Notes: generated by a model not told the origin, from the letters alone. Counted from the first letter of the stretch, positions 14,448-23,710 are shown. The stretch is DNA of 64,000 nucleotides from Streptomyces alfalfae (GCF_004127445.1 NZ_QEXM01000038.1:124001-188000), one strand, 5' to 3'. Translations and numbers: made by a program.

Positions 14448-16118
14448 TCAGGCGGCGTCAGGGCCCAGCTCAAGGCGTGGCCAGTCCGCGAGGTCATGCA
14501 GGAGCTGCCGGTCGTGGGTGGCCACGACGACGGCGGCGCGGGTGTCGCGCAGCGCGTCGGTCAGCTCGTCGACCAGCGTCGCCGACAGATGGTTGGTCGG
14601 CTCGTCCAGCAGCACCAGTGTGGGCCGGCCGGCCAGGGCGAGCGCCAGGTCGAGACGCCGCCGCTGCCCCTGCGACATCCGCCCGACCGGCGTACGCGCC
14701 GCCTCCGCGCCGAGCAGCCCGAGCGCTCCGAGCGGCACGGCCTCGGCGTCGCGGAGCGTCCCGCGGGACACCAGCCGCCCCACGTGCCGGGCGTACACCT
14801 CGCGGGCGGTGACCCCGGGGTCCTGCTCGGCGGTCTCCTGGGTGATCCGTGCGACGCGGGCCCCGCCCGCCGCCCGCACCTGCCCGTACGCGGGTTCCAG
14901 CGCCCCGGCGAGGATCGCGAGCAGGGTCGACTTGCCCGCGCCGTTGGGACCGGTGACGAGCAGCCGGCCGCCGCCGTCGAGGGTTACGTCGACCGGTCCC
15001 GCGAGCCGCTGGGGCACGCCGACGCCGTGCGCCCGCAGCTGCGGAGCGCCCGGCCGGACGTCCGGCTCTGGCCAGCGCAGGGGCACCGGTGGCTCCGGCA
15101 CGTCGACGCGGTGCGCGTCGAGCGCCTCCTGCTGCCGGTGCAGGGCCTGGACGGCGCCCGGGGCGCGGGACTGGCGCTGGTGCTTGCCGGTGCCCTTCGG
15201 CGGTCGCCAGCCGGTGGAGAGCCGGTCCCGCGCCTGCGCCACCGCGTCCTGCAGCCGCCGGTGCTCCTCCTGCTGCTCCGCGTGGTCCTGCTCCCAGCGC
15301 AGGCGTTCGCGGCGACGGGCGACCTGCCAGGCGTCGTAGCCGCCGACGTACAGGCGGGGCCTGCCCTCACGGCTCGGGTCGAGGTCGAGGAACCGGTCCG
15401 CCACGTCGCGCAGCAACGCCCGGTCATGACTGACGACGGCCAGGCCGCCGGGGTGCTCGCGGAGCCTGCGGGTCAGGAAGCCGAGGCCGTCGGCGTCGAG
15501 GTGGTTGGTCGGCTCGTCCAGCAGCAGCACGTCGTGCCGCGCGCCCAGCAGGCAGGCGAGACGGACGCGGTAGCGCTGCCCGACGGACAGGGTCGACAGC
15601 GGGCGTCCGCGGTCGGTGCAGGCGCCGAGCGCTTCGAGGGCGACGTCGACGCGGCGCTCGGCGTCCCAGGCGTCGAGCCGGGTGGCGGCGTCGAGCGCGG
15701 CGGCGTACCGGTCGTCGGCGGCGGGGTCGCCGTCGCTCAGGGCATCCGCGGCGTCGTCGAGGGCGCGGAGGGCGGCGAGCGAGGCCGCCAGCGCCCGTGA
15801 CGTCAGATCGCCGACGGTCTCGTCGTGCCGCACGGACAGCTCCTGGCGGGCGAGGCCGATGGTCCCGGCCCGGCGCAGGGTGCCCGCGTCGGGCGGGATC
15901 AGTCCGGCGAGGACGTGCAGCAGGGTCGTCTTCCCGCGGCCGTTCTCGCCGACGACGGCGATCCGGGACCGCCCGGACACGGTGACCGTGACGTCATCGA
16001 GAACACGCCGGCCCCCACGGACGACGGCGACGCCCTCGGCGCGGACATGCGCACTGCCGCCCGCGTCGAGGGGCAGGGCCAAGGCTTCATGACGGGAATC
16101 GAGAGGCAAGGGTTGCAC
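14448..16118 (-). CDS. ABC-F family ribosome-protection/translation factor
   Basis: A 556-residue soluble protein with two ATP-binding cassettes and no membrane domain, the ABC-F layout. Cassette 1: Walker A G-E-N-G-R-G-K-T-T, signature L-S-V-G-Q-R, Walker B L-L-L-D-E-P-T-N-H-L-D. Cassette 2: G-P-N-G-A-G-K-S-T, M-S-Q-G-Q-R-R-R-L, and L-V-L-L-D-E-P-T-N-H-L-S. The inter-domain linker (about 235-310) is long and arginine/glutamine-rich. ABC-F proteins of this kind bind the ribosomal E site and displace macrolides, lincosamides or pleuromutilins, or act on stalled ribosomes. GTG 16118 has GGAGTGA upstream. The 112-bp space to the leader peptide at 16231-16275 suggests drug-dependent attenuation. 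Confidence 0.88.
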   Translation of the reverse strand: MQPLPLDSRHEALALPLDAGGSAHVRAEGVAVVRGGRRVLDDVTVTVSGRSRIAVVGENGRGKTTLLHVLAGLIPPDAGTLRRAGTIGLARQELSVRHDETVGDLTSRALAASLAALRALDDAADALSDGDPAADDRYAAALDAATRLDAWDAERRVDVALEALGACTDRGRPLSTLSVGQRYRVRLACLLGARHDVLLLDEPTNHLDADGLGFLTRRLREHPGGLAVVSHDRALLRDVADRFLDLDPSREGRPRLYVGGYDAWQVARRRERLRWEQDHAEQQEEHRRLQDAVAQARDRLSTGWRPPKGTGKHQRQSRAPGAVQALHRQQEALDAHRVDVPEPPVPLRWPEPDVRPGAPQLRAHGVGVPQRLAGPVDVTLDGGGRLLVTGPNGAGKSTLLAILAGALEPAYGQVRAAGGARVARITQETAEQDPGVTAREVYARHVGRLVSRGTLRDAEAVPLGALGLLGAEAARTPVGRMSQGQRRRLDLALALAGRPTLVLLDEPTNHLSATLVDELTDALRDTRAAVVVATHDRQLLHDLADWPRLELGPDAA

Positions 16119-16230
16119 GGTAGGTCACTCCGCAGCTCGCAATGGAGCCGGGCAACGTGGATCGGCCGCCCGGCGGAACCGGGACGGCGAGCGCTCGCGC
16201 TGTGTCTCTCAGCAGGAAAAGGCGCCGCCG

Positions 16231-16275
16231 TCAGCGGACGACGCGCACCTTCTGCGACCAGATACCTCTTGCCAT
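16231..16275 (-). CDS. candidate regulatory leader peptide of the ABC-F gene
   Basis: A 14-codon frame encoding MARGIWSQKVRVVR lies 112 bp upstream of the ABC-F start on the same strand. It contains K-V-R, matching the +x+ pattern known to stall macrolide-bound ribosomes. GC-rich inverted repeats (e.g. GCGAGCGCTCGC, and CCCGG...CCGGG) lie between it and the ABC-F gene and could form alternative structures. The peptide is too short for statistical support; position and the +x+ motif are the evidence. Confidence 0.55.
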   Translation of the reverse strand: MARGIWSQKVRVVR

Positions 16276-16365
16276 GGGGCCATCGTAACAAGGGGGCGTG
16301 TCAGGCGTTCGGATTTTCGGGACGAGTGGGGCGGCGGGGAGGGGTTTTCGGGGCGAGCGGGACCG

Positions 16366-16644
16366 TCAGTCCAGCCACTGCTTCCACCGGGTGCGAGGCG
16401 GGTCGCACTGGCCTGTTTCGAGGGCCCGGCGGTAGGCGCGGTCGATCAGCTCCTGGTCCGACAAGCCCCTGCCGTTCGCGTCCGGAAGTCTCGCGCCATC
16501 ACGACCGGTGACCTGGGAGTAGGCGACGAGACAGTCGGTACTCACGGTCTGCGCCCCGTACCAGCCCAAGGCCCCGACCAGCACGGCGAACGCGCAGACG
16601 CCGAGCAGCAACAGCCGTGCTCGCCCGGCCCATGGAGAGGTCAT
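16366..16644 (-). CDS. small single-span membrane protein, unknown function
   Basis: About 92 residues. A short basic N terminus precedes one hydrophobic segment (L-L-L-L-G-V-C-A-F-A-V-L-V-G-A-L-G-W-Y, about residues 10-30). The remaining roughly 60 residues are hydrophilic and external, with two Cys (one in S-T-D-C-L, one in G-Q-C-D). ATG 16644 was taken; GTG 16650 is equally possible. I do not recognise the family. It stands alone, convergent to nothing, with the ABC-F leader upstream on the same strand. Confidence 0.6.
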   Translation of the reverse strand: MTSPWAGRARLLLLGVCAFAVLVGALGWYGAQTVSTDCLVAYSQVTGRDGARLPDANGRGLSDQELIDRAYRRALETGQCDPPRTRWKQWLD

Positions 16645-16804
16645 CGGCACAGCCTACGGAGCGCTGTCCGCCGCCGCGTCTCTCGTGCAGGCGGGCCCCG
16701 CCTCCACTGAGCGATCCGGGCTCGCGCCCCGTAAGCCGTCGCCGGGCCTGCCCCCGCCCCACACCCCCCTGACCTGCGGCAACAAAAGTCCGCCGCATAG
16801 AATC

Positions 16805-17710
16805 ATGGTCGAGTACGCGGAATCCCGACCCTGGACCGCCGGTGACGTGGCCCCCTGCCCACAGCACGGGAAGGCCGGGCCGACTCCCTGCCCTTCTTCT
16901 CGTCAGCCGGCCGGGTCCCCGTCGGCTCTGTCCCGGAAAACCACCGCTGCCTTGTCCATCGACTCCATCAACCGCATCGGCTCCATCGATTCCGTGGACG
17001 CCGACTCCCTTGAGGCCATCGAGCCCCTTGACGTCATCGGGACCGCCGACAGGCTTGACGCCGTCGGCACCCTCGACGCCACCGACACCCTTGACTTCAT
17101 CGACACCGTTGACGTCATCGACGACCCCGGCCACGTCCTGGACGCCGTCGACGCCGGCGACGACACCCCAGGGCCAGCCCTCCCGTCGGCCTCGCCGGCG
17201 GCCCCGCCCCGCGTCCGCACCCGCCTCGCCGGTCGTGCGCCCGCTCCGCCGTCGCGTCGTGCCGCCGTGCACAGCGTCGGCGCCGTCACCGCCGTGCTGC
17301 TGGCGCTCGTCGCCATCGGGTCAGTCATTCACGAGCCGGTGCTCATACCCCCGCTCGCCGCTTCCGCCGCGATCATCCACGGCGCCCCCCGGCTGCCGCT
17401 CGCGCAGCCGCGCAGTGTGATCCTCGGCCATCTGATGTGCGTCGTCATCGGTTACGCCGTGGTCGCCGTCGCGGGCAGCTCGCCCTGGGGAGCCGCCGTG
17501 GCGGCCGGTGTCAGCCTCGCGGCGATGACGCTGACACGGTGCCCCCACTCGCCCGCGTGCGCCACAGCCGTAGTCATCGTCCTGAACACCCCGGCGCCCG
17601 CCACCTTCGTACCGCTGCTCATGGGCTCCACCGCGCTGCTCGTCCTGGCGGGCTGGGCCCTGTCGCGGTCCCGCCCCAGCAGCACGCGGTATCCCGCCTA
17701 TTGGTGGTAG
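16805..17710 (+). CDS. HPP family integral membrane protein with repeat-rich N-terminal extension
   Basis: The last 160 residues are an HPP domain: four hydrophobic helices starting at H-S-V-G-A-V-T-A-V-L-L, the family segment P-P-L-A-A-S-A-A-I-I-H-G, P-L-A-Q-P-R, and G-H-L. Upstream are about 140 unusual residues: a proline/arginine region and a run of hexapeptides of the form L-D-x-I-D-T (DNA 17027-17125). ATG 16805 was taken as start. TAGAAT directly before it (16798-16803) looks like a -10 box, so a later start is possible. HPP proteins are little studied, with nitrite transport suggested for some. The C terminus ends at 17710. Confidence 0.7.
   Translation: MVEYAESRPWTAGDVAPCPQHGKAGPTPCPSSRQPAGSPSALSRKTTAALSIDSINRIGSIDSVDADSLEAIEPLDVIGTADRLDAVGTLDATDTLDFIDTVDVIDDPGHVLDAVDAGDDTPGPALPSASPAAPPRVRTRLAGRAPAPPSRRAAVHSVGAVTAVLLALVAIGSVIHEPVLIPPLAASAAIIHGAPRLPLAQPRSVILGHLMCVVIGYAVVAVAGSSPWGAAVAAGVSLAAMTLTRCPHSPACATAVVIVLNTPAPATFVPLLMGSTALLVLAGWALSRSRPSSTRYPAYWW
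17027..17125 (+). repeat. degenerate 18-bp tandem repeats encoding L-D-x-I-D-T
   Basis: Units at 17027-17044, 17054-17071, 17072-17089, 17090-17107 and 17108-17125 share the pattern CTTGACNNCATCGNCACC. The 18-bp period keeps the HPP-gene reading frame. Looser copies extend to about 16950 and 17155. Confidence 0.75.
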
Positions 17711-17795
17711 GTCACCCTTTCGGCTCGCCGCCCCCTCGCTCCGGACCCCGCCGCCCCAGGCCTTCGTCAGTTTCTTCAACGCGGCGCGTTACTCA

Positions 17796-17824
17796 TTGAC
17801 GCGGACCGTTCATCTCTTTATGGT
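17796..17824 (+). promoter_or_regulatory. consensus-like promoter for the GH65 gene
   Basis: TTGACG (17796-17801), a 17-bp spacer, and TATGGT (17819-17824) match a vegetative sigma promoter well. The predicted start near 17831 leaves a 32-nt leader before ATG 17863. Confidence 0.7.
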
Positions 17825-17862
17825 CGCCTGACCTTCCCGCCGCGTTCGCGTAACGGAGCACC

Positions 17863-20547
17863 ATGAGGTCTCTCTCCCGCAAGGCCCGGTTCATCGCACC
17901 CGTCCTGGTCGGCGCGCTCGCGGCAGCGGTGCCGCCGACAGCGACGGCCGCCACCACAGCGACCGAGGGTTCCGCCTCCTCGGACGGCGGCGGCTGGACG
18001 CTGACCTCACGCCGTATCGACCCGAAGGACAGCCACCACGCCTTTGTCGGCAATGGATACCTCGGCCAGCGCGTCGCCCCCAACGGGACGGGCTACACCA
18101 GTTCCGACGCCAAGACCGGATGGCCGCTCTTCACCCCGCGCTACGACGGGTCCTTCGTGTCCGGGCTCTATGCGCACAACCGGTCCACCACCGAGAACCG
18201 GCAGGTCGCCGCGGCCATCCCCACCTGGACGCCGCTGACGGTGTCCACCGGCGGAGCAGGGTCGCAGACCTTCACCTCCGCGACCCCGGCGTCCCGCGTC
18301 TCGCACTACTCACAGACCCTGGACATGCGCCGAGGCCTGGTGCGCACCAAGCTCAGGTGGACGGCCGCCGACGGGCGGGCCACCGACCTGGAGTACGACG
18401 TGCTCGCGGACCGTGCCGATCCGCATGTGGGCGCCGTCCGCCTGCGGATGACGCCCCACTGGAACGGGACCGCACGCGTCACCGACCGCATCGACGGCCG
18501 CGGCGCCCGCCGCGTGACACCGACCGGCGCCGGCGCACGGCCGGGTGGGCGCACGATGGCCGTGGGATTCCGGACCCAGGGGACGAAGACCGCAGGAACC
18601 ATCGCCTCAACCCTCCGCCCCGCACAGGGGTTGCGTGCAAGAAGTGAAGAAAAGGCTGCGCCCGCCCGGGACTTGAGCGCCCAGCAGTCCGTCTCCGTCG
18701 GCGTCCGCGCGGGACGTGCCTACGAGATCGCCAAGTACATCGGCGTCGACACCGCCCTCACCTCCCGCTCTCCCGGACGTGACGCCGTGGCCGCCTCGCG
18801 GCGAGCCGCGGACAAGGGCTGGGAGGTGCTGTTCGACGACCACGCCGCCGCCTGGCGCAAGCTGTGGCGCAGCGACATCGAGGCGCCGGGACAGGACCGG
18901 ATGCAGGCATGGCTGCGCTCGGCCCAGTACGGGCTGCTCTCCAGCAGCCGCGCGGGCTCGGCCAACAGCATCTCGCCGACCGGCCTGAGCAGCGACAACT
19001 ACGCCGGCCTGGTGTTCTGGGACGCCGAGACGTGGATGTACCCGGCCCTGCTCGCCGCCCACCCCGGCCTCGCGAAGTCGGTCGTGGAGTACCGCTACCG
19101 CACGCGGGCCGCTGCCCGCGCCAACGCCGCGAAGCTCGGACACCGCGGCCTGTTCTACCCCTGGACCAGCGCGAGCAAGGGCGACCTCGCCTCCGAGTGC
19201 CACAGCGTGGACCCGCCCCACTGCCGCACCCAGAACCACCTGCAGAGCGACATCGCCCTGGCCGCCTGGCAGTACTACCTCGCCACCAAGGACACCCACT
19301 GGCTGCGCACCCGCGGCTGGCCGGTGATCCGGGGCATCGCGGAGTTCTGGGCCCACCGCGCCACGGAGAACGCCGACGGCAGCTACTCCATCAAGAACGT
19401 CGCGGGTCCCGACGAGTACAGCAACGGCGTCGACGACGGCGTCTTCACCAACGCGGGCGCCGCCACCACCCTGCGCACCGCCACCCGCGTCGCCCGCCTC
19501 CTGGGCGAGAAGCCGCCCGCCGGCTGGAACACCGTCGCCGACAAGCTGCGCATCCCCTACGACGAGGAAAAACAGGTCTTCCAGCAGTACGACGGCTACC
19601 AGGGCTCCGTCATCAAACAGGCGGACACCGTGCTCCTGATGTACCCGCTGGAGTGGCCGATGTCGAAGCAGGCCGCCACCAACACCCTCGACTACTACGC
19701 CGAGCGCACCGACCCCGACGGACCCGCCATGACCGACTCGGTGCACGCCATCGACGCCGCGGCCAACGGCGAGGCCGGCTGCTCCACGTACACCTACCTG
19801 ACGCGGTCCATCCGCCCCTTCGCCCGTGGCCCGTTCGAGCTGTTCTCCGAGGCGCGCGGCGACAAGGCCGGTGCCTCCGACCCCCTGTCGGGTTCGCCCG
19901 CCCAGAACTTCACGACCGGCCAGGGGGGCTTCCTCCAGGTGTTCACCCACGGACTGACCGGGCAGCGGCTGCGGGAGGACCACCTGCGGCTCGACCCGAT
20001 GCTGCCGCCCCAGCTCTCCCGCGGCGTGAAGCTCACGGGGCTGCGCTGGCAGGGGCGTACGTACGACATCACCGTCGGCGCCCACGACACGAGCGTGCGG
20101 CTCACCCGGGGTGAGCCGTTCGCGATCGAGTCGCCGCAGGGCCGGCAGATCGTCGGCCGGGGCGCGCCCGCGCACCTCAAGACCCGCCGCCCGGACCTGG
20201 AGCCCACCGACAACCTCGCCAGGTGCCGCACGGCGACGGCGACGTCGGAGCAGCCGGGGCAGTACGCGGACGCCGCCCTCGACGGCAGCGCCGCCACCGC
20301 CTGGGTGCCCGGCACCCGGCGCGCGGACCTGACGGCGGACCTCGGCAGTCCCGCGCGGATCTCCGGGATCACCCCGCGCTGGACCGACGTGCGGCCGGCC
20401 TCGTACGACGTGCGGACGTCCCTGGACGGCCGGCACTGGCGGAGCGCCCGCGAGGGCGGGGGAGTGGCCCGCTACGTCCGTGTGACGGTCCGCTCCGCCG
20501 ACGCCGAGAAGCCGGCGGGCGTCAGGGAGCTGACCGTCACACGGTAG
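17863..20547 (+). CDS. secreted GH65 glycoside hydrolase (acid-trehalase-like) with discoidin module
   Basis: An 894-residue secreted enzyme. Residues 1-30 are a signal peptide (R-S-L-S-R-K, hydrophobic core, A-T-A-A). A GH65 N-terminal beta domain (about 40-290) precedes the alpha/alpha barrel (about 330-680). The catalytic acid is Glu518 in V-A-G-P-D-E-Y, preceded by S-I-K-N and followed later by K-Q-A-D. A C-terminal F5/8-type discoidin (CBM32-like) module spans about 780-890. Intracellular GH65 phosphorylases lack signal peptides; export and the added module point to hydrolysis of trehalose or a related alpha-glucoside outside the cell. It has its own promoter and ends convergently 13 bp from the next gene. 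Confidence 0.88.
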   Translation: MRSLSRKARFIAPVLVGALAAAVPPTATAATTATEGSASSDGGGWTLTSRRIDPKDSHHAFVGNGYLGQRVAPNGTGYTSSDAKTGWPLFTPRYDGSFVSGLYAHNRSTTENRQVAAAIPTWTPLTVSTGGAGSQTFTSATPASRVSHYSQTLDMRRGLVRTKLRWTAADGRATDLEYDVLADRADPHVGAVRLRMTPHWNGTARVTDRIDGRGARRVTPTGAGARPGGRTMAVGFRTQGTKTAGTIASTLRPAQGLRARSEEKAAPARDLSAQQSVSVGVRAGRAYEIAKYIGVDTALTSRSPGRDAVAASRRAADKGWEVLFDDHAAAWRKLWRSDIEAPGQDRMQAWLRSAQYGLLSSSRAGSANSISPTGLSSDNYAGLVFWDAETWMYPALLAAHPGLAKSVVEYRYRTRAAARANAAKLGHRGLFYPWTSASKGDLASECHSVDPPHCRTQNHLQSDIALAAWQYYLATKDTHWLRTRGWPVIRGIAEFWAHRATENADGSYSIKNVAGPDEYSNGVDDGVFTNAGAATTLRTATRVARLLGEKPPAGWNTVADKLRIPYDEEKQVFQQYDGYQGSVIKQADTVLLMYPLEWPMSKQAATNTLDYYAERTDPDGPAMTDSVHAIDAAANGEAGCSTYTYLTRSIRPFARGPFELFSEARGDKAGASDPLSGSPAQNFTTGQGGFLQVFTHGLTGQRLREDHLRLDPMLPPQLSRGVKLTGLRWQGRTYDITVGAHDTSVRLTRGEPFAIESPQGRQIVGRGAPAHLKTRRPDLEPTDNLARCRTATATSEQPGQYADAALDGSAATAWVPGTRRADLTADLGSPARISGITPRWTDVRPASYDVRTSLDGRHWRSAREGGGVARYVRVTVRSADAEKPAGVRELTVTR

Positions 20548-20560
20548 ACGCTCACCCTCG

Positions 20561-22282
20561 TCAGGGAGCCATCTCGTAGGAGCCCGCGAGCGACTCCACG
20601 GTCTCCCAGACCCGCGCGGTGCGGGCCTCGTCGACGACGGGGCGCCGCACCGCGCCCAGCGCCCAGCTCTGCTGCGTCGCCGTCGCGGAGCCCTTGCCGT
20701 GCAGCTCGACGGCGTGCGCGGAGAAGTCGCGTACGAGGACGGCGAAGAGCTCGTCGAGCACGTCCTGGTCGAGGCCGGTCAGGCGCGCCTGCTCCAAAAT
20801 GAGTTGCCCGTGCACGACCAGCGCGAAGAGCTGGCCGACGGAGAGGAGGAGGTCGAGGTCACGGCTCTGCTCCTCGTCGGGCGCGGCGGTGGTGACGAAC
20901 TCGCAGAGCGCGTCGGCCTGTTCGCGGAAGCGGGCGACGTTGGGGACGTCGGCGTACGCGTCGAAGGCGGGACGCCAGTCGTGGAAGCGCACCGAGCCGA
21001 GACCGCGGGCGGGGCCCTGTGCGAAGAGGAAGGCGTCGTCACCGGCCTCGGCGCGGGTGGGCACGGGCGCGTACTCGGCCGGGTCGAGCAGGTGGTTGCG
21101 CATGAACTTCAGGATGAGGGCGAGGTTGACGTGGACGGTGCCCTCCAGCTTCGGCAGTGAGCGGATCTCCACGGCGGCCTGGGCGAAGTAGTTGTCCTTC
21201 TCGAAGCCCTTGGCTGCGATGACGTCCCACATCAGGTCGATGACCTTCTCGCCCTCGGTGGTCACCTTCATCTTCGTCATGGGGTTGAAGAGGAGGTAAC
21301 GGCGGTCGTCGGGACCGGCGGAGCGGAAGTAGTCCACGGCGCGGTCGCTGAAGAGCTTCATGCCGACGAGGCGCACCTAGGCGTCGGTCAGCTCCCGGCG
21401 CACGTGCGGGAAGGCGGTGACCGGGCGGCCGTAGAGGATGCGCTGGTGGGCGTGGGTGACGGCCTCGTACATCGCGTGCTCGCAGATGCCGATGGAGGCG
21501 GTGCAGAGGTTGAACTTGCCCACGTTCACCGTGTTGAGCGCGGCGTCGAAGGCGGCGCGGCCGGTGTGCAGCACGTCGTCGGCGGCGACGGGGTAGGCGT
21601 CGAGGCGGAACTCGCTGACGTACTTGGACGAGTCGACGACGTTCTTCACCAGGTGGTACGCCGGGTGGCGCGAGTCGGCGGCGAAGAAGACGTACCCCTC
21701 GGGACCCTCGACGTCGGTGCGGCGGCCGAAGACGGAGACCAGTCCGGCGGCGTTGCCGTTGCCGATGTAGTACTTTGAGCCGCTGGCCAGGAAGCCGCCG
21801 TCGGGGGCGGGTTCGAGCAGCATGTCGGTGGAGTAGATGTCGGCGCCGTGCGCCTTCTCCGACAGGCCGAAGGCGAACACCTCGCCCTGCGACAGCAGTT
21901 CCGCGGCACGCTCGCGGGCCGCGGCGTTCTCGCTCTGCCAGACCGGGCCGAGGCCGAGGATGGTGACCTGCCAGGCGTACCAGTAGTCGAGCCCGTAGAA
22001 GCCGAAGATCTCGTTCAGGGCCGCGATCCGCGCGGTGTCCCAGCGCTTGTCCGGCTGCCCCTCCGCCGCGGCGGCCGGGGTCAGGAAGATGGCGAAAAGC
22101 CCCTCCTTGCCCGCGAACTCCAGGAAGTCGGCGAGCCAGGCACGCTCGCGGTAGTCCTGGATCAGTCGGCGCTTGCCGCGGCTCTCGAACCAGTCCACGG
22201 TCGCGCGCAGCAGCCTGCGGGTCTCGGGGTCGAAGTGGGTCGGGTCGTAGGTGTGCGGGTGGAACAGCAGCGCGTCGGCCAT
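20561..22282 (-). pseudogene. acyl-CoA dehydrogenase/oxidase interrupted by an in-frame TAG
   Basis: Translation from ATG 22282 gives 301 residues of an acyl-CoA dehydrogenase N-terminal and middle region (F-A-F-G-L-S-E-K-A-H-G-A-D, then G-S-K-Y-Y-I-G-N-G). It then stops at TAG (21377-21379). The same frame continues directly with V-R-L-V-G-M-K-L-F-S-D-R-A-V-D-Y to 20561, the normal C-terminal flavin domain. No bases are missing. A single change at a codon probably once TAC (Tyr) explains it. GTG directly after the TAG could allow re-initiation. The enzyme would oxidise acyl-CoA thioesters. It is controlled probably by the PadR gene immediately upstream. Confidence 0.85.
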
Positions 22283-22357
22283 GGGGGTTCGGTTCGCCTT
22301 TCCGGGCAGGGGGGGTGAGGGTCGGGTGCGGGTGCTGGGACCGCGGGGGTGAGGCGC

Positions 22358-22915
22358 TCAGGCTCGCGAGGCCAGCCGGTGCAGGGTCGCGAGCACGTCG
22401 TCGAGCCAGGCGAGCGTCATCCGCTCGTACGCGATGCCGCCGCGCAGCACGACGTGCTGCAACTCCCGCCCGGCGTCCGGCGCCCCGGCCGTCTCGACCG
22501 GGGGGAAGTCGCGCCGCTCGCCCGCGAGATAGCGGGTGAGGCGTTCGGTGTGCGCCTCGCGGTACCGCTCGACCTCGCGGATCAGCGCGGCCGGATCACC
22601 GAAGGCCGCGCCGCGGATCTTCACGGCCAGCTCGTGGCGGACGCTCTCGGGCTCGATGGGCTCGTCCAGCCACCGCGAGAGGGCGTCGCGCCCCGCGGCG
22701 GCCACCGAGTACTCCTTCTTGTCCGGCCGTGCCTGCTGCGCCACGGCGCGCGCGTCGATCCAGCCGTCGCTCTCCATGCGTTTGAGCACGCGGTAGATCT
22801 GCTGGTGGGTGGCGGCCCAGAAGTAGCCGATGGACCGCTCGAACCGCCGGGCCAGCTCGTAGCCGGACCCGGGCTGTTCGAGCAGTGAGACGAGGATCGC
22901 GTGCTCTAGCGCCAT
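22358..22915 (-). CDS. PadR family transcriptional regulator
   Basis: A 185-residue PadR-s2-type regulator. The winged helix is in residues 1-75 (L-E-H-A-I-L-V-S-L-L, G-Y-E-L-A-R-R-F, Q-I-Y-R-V-L-K-R-M, K-K-E-Y-S-V). A C-terminal helical domain (Vir C-terminal-like, about 90-180) includes R-E-V-E-R-Y-R-E-A-H. It is 75 bp upstream of the acyl-CoA dehydrogenase on the same strand, so probably part of the same operon. A perfect-armed palindrome at 22930-22945, 15 bp upstream of its start, is the likely operator. PadR proteins respond to phenolic acids or drugs; the ligand here is unknown. Confidence 0.88.
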   Translation of the reverse strand: MALEHAILVSLLEQPGSGYELARRFERSIGYFWAATHQQIYRVLKRMESDGWIDARAVAQQARPDKKEYSVAAAGRDALSRWLDEPIEPESVRHELAVKIRGAAFGDPAALIREVERYREAHTERLTRYLAGERRDFPPVETAGAPDAGRELQHVVLRGGIAYERMTLAWLDDVLATLHRLASRA

Positions 22916-22929
22916 AGCGCGATCCTGCT

Positions 22930-22945
22930 ATGCAACGAGTTGCAT
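22930..22945. promoter_or_regulatory. PadR operator palindrome
   Basis: ATGCAAC-GA-GTTGCAT has perfect 7-bp arms and lies 15 bp upstream of the PadR start, the usual place and size for PadR autorepression. Confidence 0.65.
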
Positions 22946-23108
22946 GGACAAGTGGCACGGACCGGGTGAGACACGGCTCACCCGGCCGTACGGGTGTTCG
23001 CCCGGTACGGGAATCGCGTTGGTCAAGGAACTTCAAAGAGCCGGAGGGCGTTGGCAGGAGGACGCGCGGTTACGCGCGGACAGGTAAACGGGTAGCCGAG
23101 GGGCACGC

Positions 23109-23672
23109 ATGGCGATGTGGGACCGGATCAAGGACCAGGCCAAGGGTCTGCAGCAGCAATCACAGGGCGGACGGAGCTCCGGCGGCCATGGGCGTCCGGG
23201 GCCGGGGTCCGGTTCCGGGAGCGGCGGAGGATCGAAGGCGCAGCTCGTGGGCGTGCTCAAGACCCAGCTCGCCTCCCTCAAGACGGAGCTGAAGAGCGGC
23301 GCCTACCGCGACGCCAGCATGGCCATGTGCGCCCTGGTCGCGGCCGCGGACGGCTCGGTCGACCCGGCCGAGCGCCAGCACGTGGAGTCCCTGATCCTGC
23401 AGAACGACGTCCTGCAGAACTTCCCGCCCGAGCAGCTCCGGCAGCGGTTCAACAAGCACGTCGACCAGCTGTCGTTCAACTTCCAGCAGGGCAAGACCGA
23501 GGTCATGCAGGAGATCGCCAAGGCGGCGAAGAAGCCGATGGAGGCGAAGGCGGTCGTCCAGACCGGCTTCGTCGTCGCCGGCGCGGACGGTTACATCGCC
23601 CCGGCCGAGGAGCAGGTCCTGCGGGAGGCGTGCATGGCGCTCAACGTCTCGCCGCAGGAGTTCGGCCTCTAG
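23109..23672 (+). CDS. TerB family tellurite-resistance protein
   Basis: A 187-residue TerB protein. After about 40 Gly/Ser/Gln-rich residues, the helical TerB domain (about 45-187) shows two copies of the acidic metal-binding pattern: V-A-A-A-D-G-S-V-D-P-A-E and V-A-G-A-D-G-Y-I-A-P-A-E. TerB domains bind divalent metals and act in membrane-linked stress complexes with TerC/TerD, none of which is adjacent. A GAGGGG sequence precedes ATG 23109. It is followed by a strong hairpin at 23683-23710. Confidence 0.9.
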   Translation: MAMWDRIKDQAKGLQQQSQGGRSSGGHGRPGPGSGSGSGGGSKAQLVGVLKTQLASLKTELKSGAYRDASMAMCALVAAADGSVDPAERQHVESLILQNDVLQNFPPEQLRQRFNKHVDQLSFNFQQGKTEVMQEIAKAAKKPMEAKAVVQTGFVVAGADGYIAPAEEQVLREACMALNVSPQEFGL

Positions 23673-23682
23673 ACGTCATCGG

Positions 23683-23710
23683 CCGGGGCCGCCGGACGGG
23701 GCGGCCCCGG
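23683..23710. terminator. terminator between TerB and GH16 genes
   Basis: A perfect 11-bp stem (CCGGGGCCGCC, loop GGACGG, GGCGGCCCCGG) starts 11 nt after the TerB stop, between convergent genes. Confidence 0.75.

Noticed and set aside
16950..17165. CRISPR-like short repeats.
   Set aside because: Period 18 bp with no unique spacers, degenerate and in frame with a protein; not a CRISPR array.
18607..20436. A 600-codon frame antisense to the GH65 gene.
   Set aside because: Gly/Arg/Val-rich shadow of the true gene, no recognisable domain, no ribosome site.
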